DNA of 64,000 bases from Euborellia annulipes (taxonomy: Eukaryota > Arthropoda > Insecta > Dermaptera > Anisolabididae), in the NCBI GenBank assembly GCA_023213315.1, contig JAKCPI010004269.1, positions 1-64,000 on the forward strand. The letters run 5' to 3'. Both the position numbers and the translations under genes were made by a program. The notes under the pieces were generated by a model. That model had not been told where the DNA came from. It ran no database searches and saw only the letters and a list, made by a program, of their open reading frames with translations. Positions within the stretch are counted from its first letter, which is position 1; every line of letters begins with the position of its first letter. This document shows positions 42,069 to 52,020 of the stretch, piece after piece.

Positions 42069-42956
42069 TATAGTGAAATAATTTTTATGACAATATCATC
42101 TGGTAGAGATGATTTTATTTTACCTTTTCGGTTGTAAATATATATTTTAGACAAAAAATAATAATTTCTTTAGATGACTAATTTTGAAAACTTTTTCAAG
42201 GGGGCCTCCTCCGCCCCCCCCCCCCCTTAATCCGACCCTTAGGAATACTCAAATGATAAATCTTAATAACATATTCAAACCATTCATGAAGAATCAAAAT
42301 CAACACATGAATCCATCGATTCCAATAAATAATTAACCATTTATCAAACACTGAACCAAATAATCGATCATTTAAGAAATATTCTTCTACCTATAAAAAC
42401 AAAAATGTCAAAAACAAATTTTTTTTCTAAAGTAGGAAAAAAAAATTTAGTAGTATTTATTTATAAATAAAAAATGAAAGATAGAAAAATGAAACACAAA
42501 AATAACATATTCAAACCATTTAAAGCCTTCTCCATGAAGAATCAAAATCAACACATGAATACACATAATTCCATTACATGAATCAGACAAAGAACTTTTA
42601 AACAAAAACCTAGATTGCAAAAAGGCAAAATAACAAAAACGGAATAAAAGAGCCAAGGCATTCATTCATTCATTGTGATTCTCTTGCTCTCTAAGCATCG
42701 ATTCCAAACAATTTGTTTGTTTTTTTTGTTTTTTTTTTTTCCTTTTATAGAATGTTATCAATAACAAATATAAAAAAATCGTATCTTTAAATTAAGTTAA
42801 TATCATAAATAGTAAAAAGAATCTTTTTTTTTTTTTGAAATTTTAATAATTTGAATTTTCAAAATTTCAAACATTGAAATTTTTTCTGTCTCGGACTCCT
42901 ACTCATCTAATTATTTTTTTAAACCTTTATAATTACTTTTTTAAAAATTTGTTTAA
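42069..42956. other. AT-rich DNA with a 60-bp direct duplication
   Basis: AACATATTCAAACCATT and GAAGAATCAAAATCAACACA occur at 42268-42310 and again at 42504-42555, the second with a small insertion (taaagccttctcc). A (C)11 run lies at 42216-42226. No gene is seen. Confidence 0.55.
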
Positions 42957-43056
42957 GGTCTTTTTCGGCATCTAAGGCCATTTAAAACCCATCCCTATTT
43001 ATTTCAAACGATTAGTAGCCAATTCAATTGAAATAAATTTTCCTCGCTTTACCTGA
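42957..43056 (-). mobile_element. SINE S2 fragment
   Basis: On the minus strand it reads ggctactaatcgtttgaaat, aaatagggatggg, then TTAAATGGCCTTAGATGCCG and AAAAAGAC. The middle matches the S2 copy at 60575-60690, and the end matches the 3' domain of S1. Head and tail are lost. Confidence 0.6.
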
Positions 43057-44006
43057 GGCTGTAACCTCAGTTTGTTTAGATTGAAGCTGCTTTGACAGAC
43101 CAGGCCTAACACTAAATATTTTTTCTCCACCCGTAAAAAAAAAAAAACAAAGATGTAAATTGGCAAAACAATTAATTAAAAGAATTAGACTAAATTTGTA
43201 CGTATTAATATTAATTAATTTTACTTTTAAATAATGTCTACAATATTTTTAAAAGAATTCGCTACATTCTGTATATTTAAAACATTTTATATCTCCAGAG
43301 CATATGATACATTCTGATCTCATTAAATATGTATATGCTAATATTACTTCTTAACCATTAAAAAATTATGTTATTTTTTCTTTTTACTCGGAATATGGGT
43401 GCGTGTGTAGGTGCGATATGACAAAACTTTCCGAGGGACCAGCTAAACTCTAAGTCAGCTGGGGATTGGGCCACGAGAAAATAATAAGAGACAGATAATT
43501 TTGTAAATAATAAAGAAATAATACTGTATAATTTTGAAGGAAAGCGGTTGCTCTTTCTGTACTTTACTTTAGTAAAAAAATCTCTTATTTACTTTTAAAT
43601 ATATTTACTATATATCTCTAGAACTTTTTGTTTTCATTATTAAACCTTAAAAAAAGGACTTTATATTTTTAATGAAGTTAAATAACGTACTGTTCTAATT
43701 TATCTTTATGAATATAGGAAAAAATCAACAGTACTAATGAAGACTCAAAAAATAAGTTAGCAGATTTGTTATAGATTTAATTTTAGATTGCTTATCTTTT
43801 TTTTTAATGAAACTTTTTTCATTAGAAAATAACCTGATTTTTAAAATAAATTTTTTCACTATTGTATTAAAATACAAATAAGAATTTTAATATTCTTAAT
43901 TAAATTCATCAAGTTAAAAGGAAAATAAATAAATTCAAAGATAATTTAAAGAATAAAAATAATTCACTTTATAATTATAATGGCGTAATTACAATATATC
44001 TTAAAA
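43057..44006. other. AT-rich DNA, small mixed patches
   Basis: Patches at 43060-43130 and 43385-43480 are less AT-rich. No frame or repeat is recognised. Confidence 0.5.
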
Positions 44007-44118
44007 AATTTGGTGTGACTGATCGCACAGCACACAACTTTATCTTACTTTTGATAAGAGTAAGTTGTGTTCTGTGCTTGTCATACCAGATTTGTGTCGA
44101 GATATATTTAGTTTCGGC
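44007..44118 (+). repeat. Fold-back family, partial copy with end hairpin
   Basis: AATTTGGTGTGACTGATCG at 44007 pairs with CTTGTCATACCAGATT ending near 44093, then GTGTCGAGATATATTTAGTT as in the copies at 38220 and 57212. Confidence 0.8.
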
Positions 44119-44690
44119 CGGATTAGGTAACTTAGAGCCATTTGGGTTGCCTACTTTCAAGCGACAAAATACGAATTTATAAATTTAATTCGATTTCAAG
44201 ACGCTAACGAAATAATTATCATTTATCGTTTTAAATAAAATGTTGTTAGTAAAAGCTTTATTTTATATTAGATTATAGTAGGTTTTTTTTATTAGAGAAA
44301 AAAATATTTTTTATTTCCATACATAAAGTAGCAAAACAATAATTATGAAATTTATTTAAAAAAAGAGGAGAGGAAGCGTCATCTCTCTCCCGTTATACGA
44401 CTCTGGTATGAATTACGAATTAATGAAAACTTTTGTTCCATTTTTAAACCTATTATAATAATCAAATTTTAGTAGAAAAAAAATATTTATTTTTTACATC
44501 ATCACTTTTGTTTTTATGCTTGTTTTGTTTTTGTTTTTTTTTTTAAATCCTCTAATTGTAATTATCTCTAATAAATAATCGAATTGGATTCTAATATTTG
44601 ATTCTGATCGTGTTAGTGAGTGAGAGAGGATGAGAGAGATGTTGATCGATTCGAATTCAATCAAATGAAAGGGAAACAAGAGGTTTATTA
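44119..44690. other. AT-rich DNA, nothing identified
   Basis: No supportable feature. Confidence 0.5.
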
Positions 44691-45030
44691 TTTGAATATT
44701 TGATAATAAGGAAGGAACTGTTGATCTAATTAGAATTCTAGAGGTGAAAACGATATTTGTTATCCATCGACGTTTGAATTCGGTTGCTCTTTGAAAAGCT
44801 AAATTGAAACGAGATTTGCAAATAGAGGCTGGCTTGATCTTGAGGCAGGATCAGCCGTAACCATAGCACCAGACAGCAAGAGAGATGGGCTTCCTGGGTC
44901 GACAAGTGTCCGATGGGTGACAAATGACCAGACGACAAGCACAGATAAACGTCACCCGAAAGCATCGATCCCGAGTTGTACAAAATATTAAAGCAACCAT
45001 TTGATGGATGGTACAATTAGAGATACCCAT
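44691..45030. other. Unique GC-richer island
   Basis: Balanced-composition, non-repetitive stretch (for example ggctggcttgatcttgaggc, gtcgacaagtgtccgatgg). The 92-codon minus-strand frame is unrecognised. Candidate conserved element or exon. Confidence 0.3.
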
Positions 45031-45070
45031 AACAAATTGAGTGATTCATCAGAGTCCTATAGTTTTAAAA

Positions 45071-45137
45071 AATCCTATTAAATAAATTATTATCTTAGAT
45101 CCTCTCAAGTGAGAAAGAAGGAATAAAAATAAACTCA
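45071..45137 (+). repeat. Left member of a direct repeat flanking the protein relic
   Basis: AATCCTATTA, TTATCTTAGATCC, CTCAAGTGAGAAAGA and ATAAAAATAAACTC recur diverged at 46211-46264. The pair brackets the pseudogene. Confidence 0.55.
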
Positions 45138-45691
45138 AAGATAATTAAGTGACTGTCGAATGGATGTTTTAGTTTTAATATAACTCAAAAAATTATTTAT
45201 TCATTTTTTTGTTGAATTAATTGGTCATTTAAATATATAAATTTATTAAAAGGTCTTGCTTAGAAGCACAAGTCCTCGGTGAGGAGATCCAAACAAATAC
45301 AAAATAGCAAACAAATAAAAGAAAGAATAAAAAAAGAAAAAAATATAAACATCAATTAATCAAAACATCCTTTAGAGAATTGGGGGCAAAAACGAATTAA
45401 TAACACTGGTCTGCATGAAAAAAACTGAATAGGATTTTTTGACTGTTTTTTACAGTTTTTTAATCGCTGAAACTGGGAAAAATACCTACAATATTCCATC
45501 ACGACAGTTTTTTTTTTTTTTTGTAAAACCCATATTAAGAGGAAGCAGGAGTGTAAATTTATCTCTCAAATTACCCGGAGTCTAAGGCAAGCTCTGTGAT
45601 TGGCTCCAAGAGGTTGTGTACTTTCTCCGGATAACTTTTGTTTTATTTGTGAAGAATTTACCATGGAAAGTCATTAAAATAAAAACAATAA
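45138..45691. other. DNA upstream of the protein relic
   Basis: gtcttgcttagaagcacaag (about 45254) resembles a non-LTR 3' tail but is unbounded. ctggtctgcatgaaaaaaac (about 45407) and the following poly(T) precede the relic. No further coding sequence was found. Confidence 0.35.
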
Positions 45692-46050
45692 AACTATAAT
45701 GATTTGTCTGGGATTTTTGAGAAATTGAACTATCAAGAACATCGTTGGGTGGTTTGTGGAATCTTCAAAATATTAACTTTGTTGTTGGGGCAGCAGACTG
45801 ACAACACCACTATCCCTGCTTCCTGGGCTTTTGGGTCAGTCGATTCAGAGAAGGCCATTGGACTAAAAATGACTGAAAGATTTCACCAGGAAAAACGATA
45901 CCAAGGGAGAGGGCACGTCAACATGCTAATTGCAAGTAGTGATTAATTTTTGGTTTGGTGGCCTAGAGGAAGAAGTCTGTTAAATTGCCGACGGAACCAA
46001 GAAATACATACATTTTTTCTTAACATAATATACATCTTTGTAAATAAATA
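45692..46050 (+). pseudogene. Remnant of an uncharacterised repetitive invertebrate protein
   Basis: The frame 45692-45943 contains FEKLNYQEHRWVVC and LLLGQQ, then, after unrelated residues, ERFHQ and RYQGRGHVNM. From memory, a repetitive uncharacterised protein family in arthropod and other invertebrate gene models has the same two motifs in this order, separated by roughly 200 residues. Here they are about 40 residues apart. I infer an internal deletion. A stop at 45944 truncates the C terminus. There is no good ATG start. Its function is unknown; high copy number suggests a mobile-element origin. Confidence 0.5.
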
Positions 46051-46210
46051 ATGTATTCGTAAAAGCCTAAACAGCCGAAATGGTTTAAAAAAAGAATAAA
46101 TACAAGGAAAGAGGGTGATGCCCACCTCGACTAACAGCCATCCAACAACAGTGAATAAAAAAACGCAATGCTCAACATTCATTCATTTAGAGAGTTTCTA
46201 CTTCTAGCAA
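46051..46210. other. DNA downstream of the protein relic
   Basis: A minus-strand open frame (45943-46182) overlaps and is a shadow. Nothing else is seen. Confidence 0.4.
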
Positions 46211-46264
46211 AATCCTATTATCTAAGTTCTTTTCAAGTTAGAAAAAAAATAATAAAAATAAATT
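46211..46264 (+). repeat. Right member of a direct repeat flanking the relic
   Basis: AATCCTATTATCTAAGTTC and TTTTCAAGTTAGAAA followed by ATAAAAATAAATTC match 45071-45137 with the same order and some loss. Whether these are decayed terminal repeats or a dispersed repeat hit twice is open. Confidence 0.5.
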
Positions 46265-46799
46265 CTGCAAGTGGCAAGTATGAAGAATGAGTTGAACTGA
46301 ACTAACTTTTAATAATCAGTTTAAGCGGAGGATAGAGTAAAGAAACGGCTGCAGTCATTTGTTGAGGATGTCACAAGAACAAGCCAATCTATTATTTTGA
46401 GGAGCCACATCATCGTGAAAAGCGTTTAAAAAGATAGCTGCTGAAATTAATGTCGTTCAAATGGATAACTATAAATAATCGATGTTTTTTGTCTTGTAGA
46501 GATTTTTCCATTTATGAATTTAACAAGTGAATATCTCTCTCCTTAAATTTGAATTATTCTTCTATTCTTTCTTTATAATATTATTCAAAATCATAAATAC
46601 TTACTTACTTGTTAGAGCATAGAACTATTAATCATGAAGCGTATTTAGCTAATCGATGGAGCCTAGTTCTATTAATATGATCATGATTAATTAATTATTA
46701 ATTACGTGTATTAGGTATTTGAATTGAGTTTAAGGGCTGATCTTTAGCTATTAGATCTTATCTAATGATCATGAATGTGAGCTCCTGAGCTCATATTAA
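46265..46799. other. AT-rich DNA with short inverted words
   Basis: Words such as atgatcatgattaattaatt and gagctcctgagctc (about 46782) give local palindromes. No gene is seen. Confidence 0.45.
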
Positions 46800-46985
46800 A
46801 TGGGGGTTGGAAAAATTAAATTCTAATAACTCGAAAAACAAATGAGTGGCTTAGGATTATGCCGACCAAGCCGTGGTGTCACTCCTGTCGTGATACTTAT
46901 GCTTTAACTATTTTTAAATATTTGTACACAACGAGGGGCTGACTAAGCCCTATGTACATCTAAATTTTAATAAATAAATAAATAT
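46800..46985 (+). mobile_element. Probable LINE 3' end, 5'-truncated
   Basis: A GC-richer segment (aagccgtggtgtcactcctg, gaggggctgactaagccc) ends in AATAAATAAATAAATA. Short GC hairpins before a tetranucleotide tail are typical of the 3' ends of several LINE clades. No target duplication could be set. Confidence 0.4.
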
Positions 46986-47397
46986 AATCAACTAAAAGAG
47001 AGAGTAAATTTTCAATTCTTAGAACGAATGTAACAGTTATATGTATGTTTTTGCTTGCTGGAAGATAGGCAACTAAAATAGCAAACGTACTTTTCTTTAA
47101 CCCCTTTTCGGCTACAGAGGGTGATAAATGTATTTATTTATTGAAATTACACAGTATCGTTGGCTACCAGGCGGCGTTCCACACGCTGATTGCCCAGGGT
47201 CACCAATCCCGAGCTTTCGCCGTGCTTTTATTTTAAATTGAAGGAATTGTTATTTTTCCAAAAAGATTTAATAAATGTGCATGTATCGTCCGCTTTAGAG
47301 GAGCCCTGGAGCAATTAATTAATTAGTAACCTTCCAGTACACAAACAAAAATTATTATTACAAAAATAATTATTGAAACTTTTTAATTAGTCATAAT
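46986..47397. other. Mixed unique DNA
   Basis: An unrepeated patch at 47150-47235 (ccaggcggcgttccacacg) is AT-poor. No feature is recognised. Confidence 0.4.
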
Positions 47398-47659
47398 TAA
47401 AGACCGGATTTTAAGCAAAATGCTTATTGCTGAATTTTATAAGCATCCATTGGATATTTGATTTTCTACATGAATTACGCAAAACTAAGTGTAATGAGAT
47501 TGGTTTTTTATTTTTATTTTTATTTTTTTTGAGTTTTTATGTTTTTTTCCCCTTCATGCTCATTTGAACTTATTTTACGTATATTTATATAATTTTTAAA
47601 AATAATTCAAAACATCATTCAGCAAAAATGTTCATGTAAAGGAAATCCTTAGTCAACTG

Positions 47660-47945
47660 TGGAAATCTCGCTTTCGGGGGTCTTTGCCTCCTGGACCCCC
47701 TCGCCTTCTCTGCAGGCGGACTCTCGCCTTTTCTTTCCTATCTTGGTCTTTTTGAAAATTTCGTTTTAAAATTCCTACAGGCTATCAAGATATTCAGTAG
47801 AGCAGACAAATAGGCACAGATATTTTTATGAAAGTCAATTAAGGGATTTTGCCCTCCTAGACCCCCTCCCCTCCCCTCTGGCTCGGGCCCGCTTGAGGCG
47901 GACCCTCGTCTTGAGTCAAGGGCGGATCCAGAAGAGTTTTTCGGG
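47660..47945 (+). repeat. C-rich dispersed repeat piece
   Basis: cctcctggaccccctcgcc and ggctcgggcccgcttgaggc resemble 3325-3362 inside the element at 3196. gcggaccctcgccttttc recurs at about 60214. The origin is unknown; the pieces are repeated but have no clear ends. Confidence 0.45.
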
Positions 47946-47957
47946 GAAGGGGGTAAC

Positions 47958-48042
47958 TGATGGGTCTAGCCTCACAGCACACGAATTTCTCTTACTTTCG
48001 CTAATTTAAAATTACATTCTGTACTTGTTTACCAGAATATAT
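47958..48042. repeat. Fold-back hairpin, diverged copy
   Basis: This decayed stem is close to the 40255 copy (cattctgtacttgtttacc shared), with most of the left arm lost. It lies inside the hAT-like copy 47398-48358. Confidence 0.5.
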
Positions 48043-48130
48043 ATACAAATAAAATTTTAATTATTTTTAGGGAAATTTTTAATTATAGACCACATTTTGT
48101 TATTAATTATTTATTAAAAATATAAATACT

Positions 48131-48176
48131 GTACGTTTCGACTGCTTATTCTGCAATCGTTATCAAGTACCATGCA
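48131..48176 (-). ncRNA. Degenerate hammerhead-like motif F (minus strand)
   Basis: On the minus strand: UACUUGAUAAC, stem II GAUUGC-AGAAUAA-GCAGUC, GAAAC, then GUA and CAGUA. The layout matches the other motifs, but G8 is A, so cleavage is not expected. Confidence 0.3.
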
Positions 48177-48439
48177 CTTGCTCTGACTCAAGGGAAAATT
48201 TAAATTTTCAAGATATATATTTTTTTCTAAAGTTGCTTATGCGATGCTTTTTTTTAAAATTTTATGCTTATTGAACAACTTTTTATTTAAGCTGTTTATG
48301 CTATTAATATTTTAAGCACTGTTTTATGATATTTTTGGGATTTTTTGTCCGGTCTTTAGTAAATTTTTTTTTTTAAATAAACTTAGAGAGTTTCTTTTCC
48401 ATTTAAAATAAAATCGCCTAATTTATTTGGTCCAAGCTT

Positions 48440-48552
48440 TTTTACTACCATTTGAATATTTATTGGATACCAGCTAAATAAATATGCCTGGATCACATAT
48501 ATCGTTAACATAATAAGTATCGTTTAAAGTCTAAGATGGCGAAAAGATTTAA
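48440..48552 (+). mobile_element. SINE S1 fragment, decayed
   Basis: attggataccagctaaataa, tatgcctggatcac and tttaaagtctaagatggc keep the order of S1 downstream of the hairpin. The tRNA-like head is gone. Confidence 0.5.
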
Positions 48553-48879
48553 GAACAAAAACTATTATCATTTAAATATTTTAATTAAATTTATTCATAA
48601 ATATTGCTTTACATAATTATATGCAATTCTTATTATAAAAAGATGGCCAAAATCAAATTGCATTATAACACGAATAATATTATCTTGCATTTAACTAAAG
48701 GGATAGAGGAAATTGAATTCTTATGGTTGATTAAACAAATTTCTATAAAAGAAACAAAAAAGGACGTTCTATTTTATGTTGGGTTTTCTCAGTGCTGAGG
48801 AAAATCAGACCAACCGTAAGAGACAACTTCCATAACGAATTTTATTATTTTATTCGTTATGAGTGTATATATCTATAAA
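48553..48879. other. AT-rich DNA, nothing identified
   Basis: No supportable feature; a 64-codon frame at 48604-48798 is Ile/Lys-rich and unrecognised. Confidence 0.45.
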
Positions 48880-49420
48880 AGAAAACATGATGCGGGGTTA
48901 GGGTACTTTTGCCCCATGAAATCACAGCCTCCTCATGGGGCCCGGGGATTTAACAGACTCTCAGACCAAGGGGGGTGGTTTGGTTGAGATTTGACCTCCC
49001 TCATAGGGGTTGGGACTCAGAATTAATGGAGGCAAATTCTTTTGAAGTCGCAGCGGCGTGTAATGAAATCGCGGCCGCCGCGTTTATATATATATTGCTT
49101 CAGTCTCCCATAGACTAACACTCCGTTATACGCACGCGTGTACAGACACACATACACATATACACATAAGAGAATTTCTCTGAGAATGGATTTTTATATG
49201 CGGAAAATGAAATGGCACAATTTAAATTTCACGCATGGGCGATGTTTGCCTTTTTAACGGCGCTCCCTGTCATCGTGGCAAGTCATAGGGTGACTCTGTC
49301 GGATTGCAAACAGTTAAATAATGTTCCCCTCCCTTCCAATGTCAACGAGAGAAAACCCGACTTGTGAAGCAGCTCTCCTTCTGTATGTGACGCTTAAAAT
49401 TTGACAAGAGTGACCATATT
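48880..49420. other. Unique GC-richer island with gcggccgc
   Basis: Includes gatgcggggttagggtac, a GCGGCCGC site at about 49071, and gacggcgctccctgtcatcg-like unique sequence up to 49400. No long frame exists. Candidate regulatory sequence. Confidence 0.3.
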
Positions 49421-49547
49421 TTTTTTTTTTTTTAATTCTAAAAGGAAAAAAAATCCAAAAAGGCAATGAGAACGTTTGATAGAGGCTAAGTAAATATAAA
49501 GCAAACTATTCAATTTTTTTTTTTTTATTTAAGAATAGAGAAAATCA
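49421..49547. other. AT-rich DNA
   Basis: Poly(T) tracts only. Confidence 0.5.
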
Positions 49548-49560
49548 ATGACAACATTGC

Positions 49561-49829
49561 CCTCGGGGCATGGCGTAGAGGGTAGCGTGCTAACCTCGTA
49601 TACCAAACGTCGCGGGTTCGGACCCCAGGCAGTCCGATGATTTTATTTAAGCCAATTGGATACCAAATGACTTAAATAAGAATGCCTGGACCCCTATATG
49701 TATATTTATCAACAACGGTTATCGTCTAAAGTCTTAAATGGCCTGAGTTGCCGAAAAGACTGTGTGAATGTGTGTGTGAGTGTGAGTGTGAATGAGAAAA
49801 AAGTGTGAATGTTTAAAAAAAAAAAAAAA
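49561..49829 (+). mobile_element. SINE S1, copy 4 (complete, subfamily A)
   Basis: A 13-bp duplication ATGACAACATTGC lies at 49548-49560 and 49830-49842. The A box TGGCGTAGAGGG (49571) and B box GGGTTCGGACCC (49614) are spaced as in a tRNA promoter. A 14-bp hairpin (ccaattgg-type), the 3' domain TTAAATGGCCTGAGTTGCCG, a GTGTGAGTG-rich tail and poly(A) follow. RNA polymerase III could transcribe it. Confidence 0.95.
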
Positions 49830-49842
49830 ATGACAACATTGC

Positions 49843-50725
49843 AGGGCTTTGAGAAGAAGCGCCGCCACTAAGATCACTGATTAACCGAGGTCCCTCACCC
49901 TTGAGCATCAAATAAGTGGCTTTTATATTTTTCTCAATTCCCGTCTTTACCATAAACAAAAAGGGAATTAATAAATTGAATGAAATCATTTTTAATAAAG
50001 AGCAAATGAGTGCTGATGGTTTGGTTTTTTCTAAAGAAACTCTATATTTTTAATTAATTCTCAAATTTATTTGTCCCAATGAGCACTTATGAAAATTGTT
50101 TTAATCATATTTTCAAAAGAGCAAAGAGTTTTTTTTTTCACTCCCCTCGATTAAAAAAAAAAATCTGAAATTAAATTCAAATACAAGAAGATTGAACTAA
50201 TTAAAAAGAAGAATAGATTGAGTGGGTAAACCCAAGTTTTTATTTATTTAATTATTTCCAACAAATTTCGTTCCCTTCAAAATTTTTCAAAAAAGAAAAT
50301 AAAAACATTTACAACAAAAAATGAAATGAAATTAAGTAAAAAGAAATGAAAGTCGACAAGATAAAAAAATTGTGAAGTAATCAAGAGTTCAAGATCGAAT
50401 CTCTTGGGAATTTCTAATTAATTACGATCATTGCATTGATGATATTGAAACTAATCAATGAAAAATAAGAATGTAGGATTTCATTCATGGCAGGCCTTTA
50501 TATGGAGTGATAAATTTTGCATAAATATCATTTGATTCATTTGTTGCAATGGCGTCATAATCCAAAAATCTCTCTTATTGAGTTATTGGCAAAGTAAGGA
50601 CAAGTAAAATAAGTTCTTTGATCTGGCGGAGCTTTTCATACTTGCAGAAAAATATCTAATTTTTTTAAAAAACTTCTTTGACTTCAAAACCCTAACATTT
50701 CATTAAAAAAAAAAAGCTTTGTCGA
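49843..50725. other. AT-rich DNA with a small unique patch
   Basis: Positions 49843-49920 and 50440-50560 are less AT-rich (gcaggcctttatatggagtg). No frame or repeat boundary is found. Confidence 0.45.
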
Positions 50726-50736
50726 AGGTGTACCAG

Positions 50737-50996
50737 CCCCCGGGTTTGGCGTAGTAGGTAGCGCGCCTACCTCCTATACCAAACGTCGCGGGTTCGGACC
50801 CAGGCAGTCCGATGATTTTATTTAAGCCATTTGGATACCAGATGGCTTAAATAGAAATGCCTGAACCCACAATACATTTATTAATTACAACGGTTATCAT
50901 CAAAGTCTTATATGGCCTAAGTTGCCGAAAAGACTGTATGAATGTGTGTGTGAATGTGAGTGTGAATGAGAAAAAAGTGTGAATGTTAAAAAAAAA
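50737..50996 (+). mobile_element. SINE S1, copy 5 (complete, subfamily B)
   Basis: Flanked by AGGTGTACCAG (50726-50736) and AGATGTACCAG (50997-51007), with one mismatch. The head is CCCGGGTTTGGCGTAGTAGG with the B box GGGTTCGGACCC. This head differs from the CGGGGCATGGCGTAGAGG head at 49561 and 53599. The hairpin, 3' domain and poly(A) are intact. Confidence 0.93.
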
Positions 50997-51007
50997 AGAT
51001 GTACCAG

Positions 51008-51120
51008 TGATATATTCAATAATAAAGAATTGATTTGTATAGCTACCATTTTTAATTCGAATTTCTATATAAATGTGTTACAATTTTATTTTATTTTTTT
51101 GATCTCCTGAAAAAATATGA
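51008..51120. other. AT-rich DNA
   Basis: No feature. Confidence 0.5.
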
Positions 51121-51128
51121 GTTATGAC

Positions 51129-51724
51129 TAGAGACCGGATTTTAAGCAAAATGCTTATTGCTCAATTTTATAAGCAATCATTAGATATTTAATTTCTATA
51201 CGAATTAGGAAAAACTAAGTGTAGGCCTATTGAGATTGCATTTTTTATGCTTTTTTTGCTTTTTTTGAGTTTTCATGCTTTTTTTTCCTTTTATGCTTAT
51301 TTGAACTTATTTTACGAATATTTATAATTTTTTTTTTTTTTTTTATTAAAAAACACACTTTTTTCCCATTCACACACGCATACAACAGGGATGTATATAA
51401 GGGGGGAGGGGGCCCGGCCCCCCTCTCCAAAAAAAAAAATTTCCAAAAACCCCGCAGTGCGAAAAAATATAGCCCTGTAAAAAACATTTTTTTCCGCAGG
51501 GTGAAAAAATTTGGTTCCGCAAAAACAAAATTTTTCTCAGGGCGGGGCGGAATAAATTTAGTTTCTTTAAAAAAAAATTTGTTTACGCCATTGGTATGAG
51601 TAAAAATTGCTTATGAGATGCTTTTTTTCAACTTTTATGCTTATTTAACAACTTTTTATTCAAGTTTTTTATGCTTTTTTAAGCACTTTTTTCCATTTTT
51701 TCATGCTTTTTTGTCCGGTCTTTA
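51129..51724. mobile_element. hAT-like element (TARAGACCGG ends), copy 2, 8-bp TSD
   Basis: GTTATGAC is duplicated at 51121-51128 and 51725-51732. The termini are TAGAGACCGGA and TCCGGTCTTTA. The sub-terminal regions are filled with ATGCTTTTTT words on both sides. A G/C-rich block (51388-51590) in the centre has no counterpart in copy 1 and may be a separate insertion. No transposase frame. Confidence 0.88.
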
Positions 51725-51732
51725 GTTATGAC

Positions 51733-52020
51733 TCTCTTGCAGCAAATGAGCGATTTGTAAAATAGCACATAATAAAAATAATAAATACGTAAAAATATGT
51801 TGTTGTTTTAATCACAAATTTTTTTTTATAATATGGTGGTTCCCTTTAAAAGTGGATGAGATACAATTCAAAATAAAAAATTAAATTCAGGATGCAAATA
51901 AACAATAATTTAGGCCTATATTTAAAAGAATAGAAACATTAGTTATGTATGCCTCTTCACGGACATATGGAATAATCATGAATTTATAGCTAAAAATCCG
52001 AAAAATTAACAATTAAAAAT
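51733..52020. other. AT-rich DNA
   Basis: No feature; TAGGCCTA at 51911. Confidence 0.5.

Larger units (their letters stand above)
47398..48358. mobile_element. hAT-like element (TAAAGACCGG ends), copy 1
   Basis: TAAAGACCGGATTTTAAGC at 47398 and TTGTCCGGTCTTTA at 48358 match the ends of the element at 51129-51724. Sub-terminal words (aaaatgcttattg, cttattgaacaacttttta) are shared. It carries about 400 bp of inserted sequence at its centre, including a fold-back hairpin and a hammerhead-like motif. No duplication of the target remains recognisable. Confidence 0.75.
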
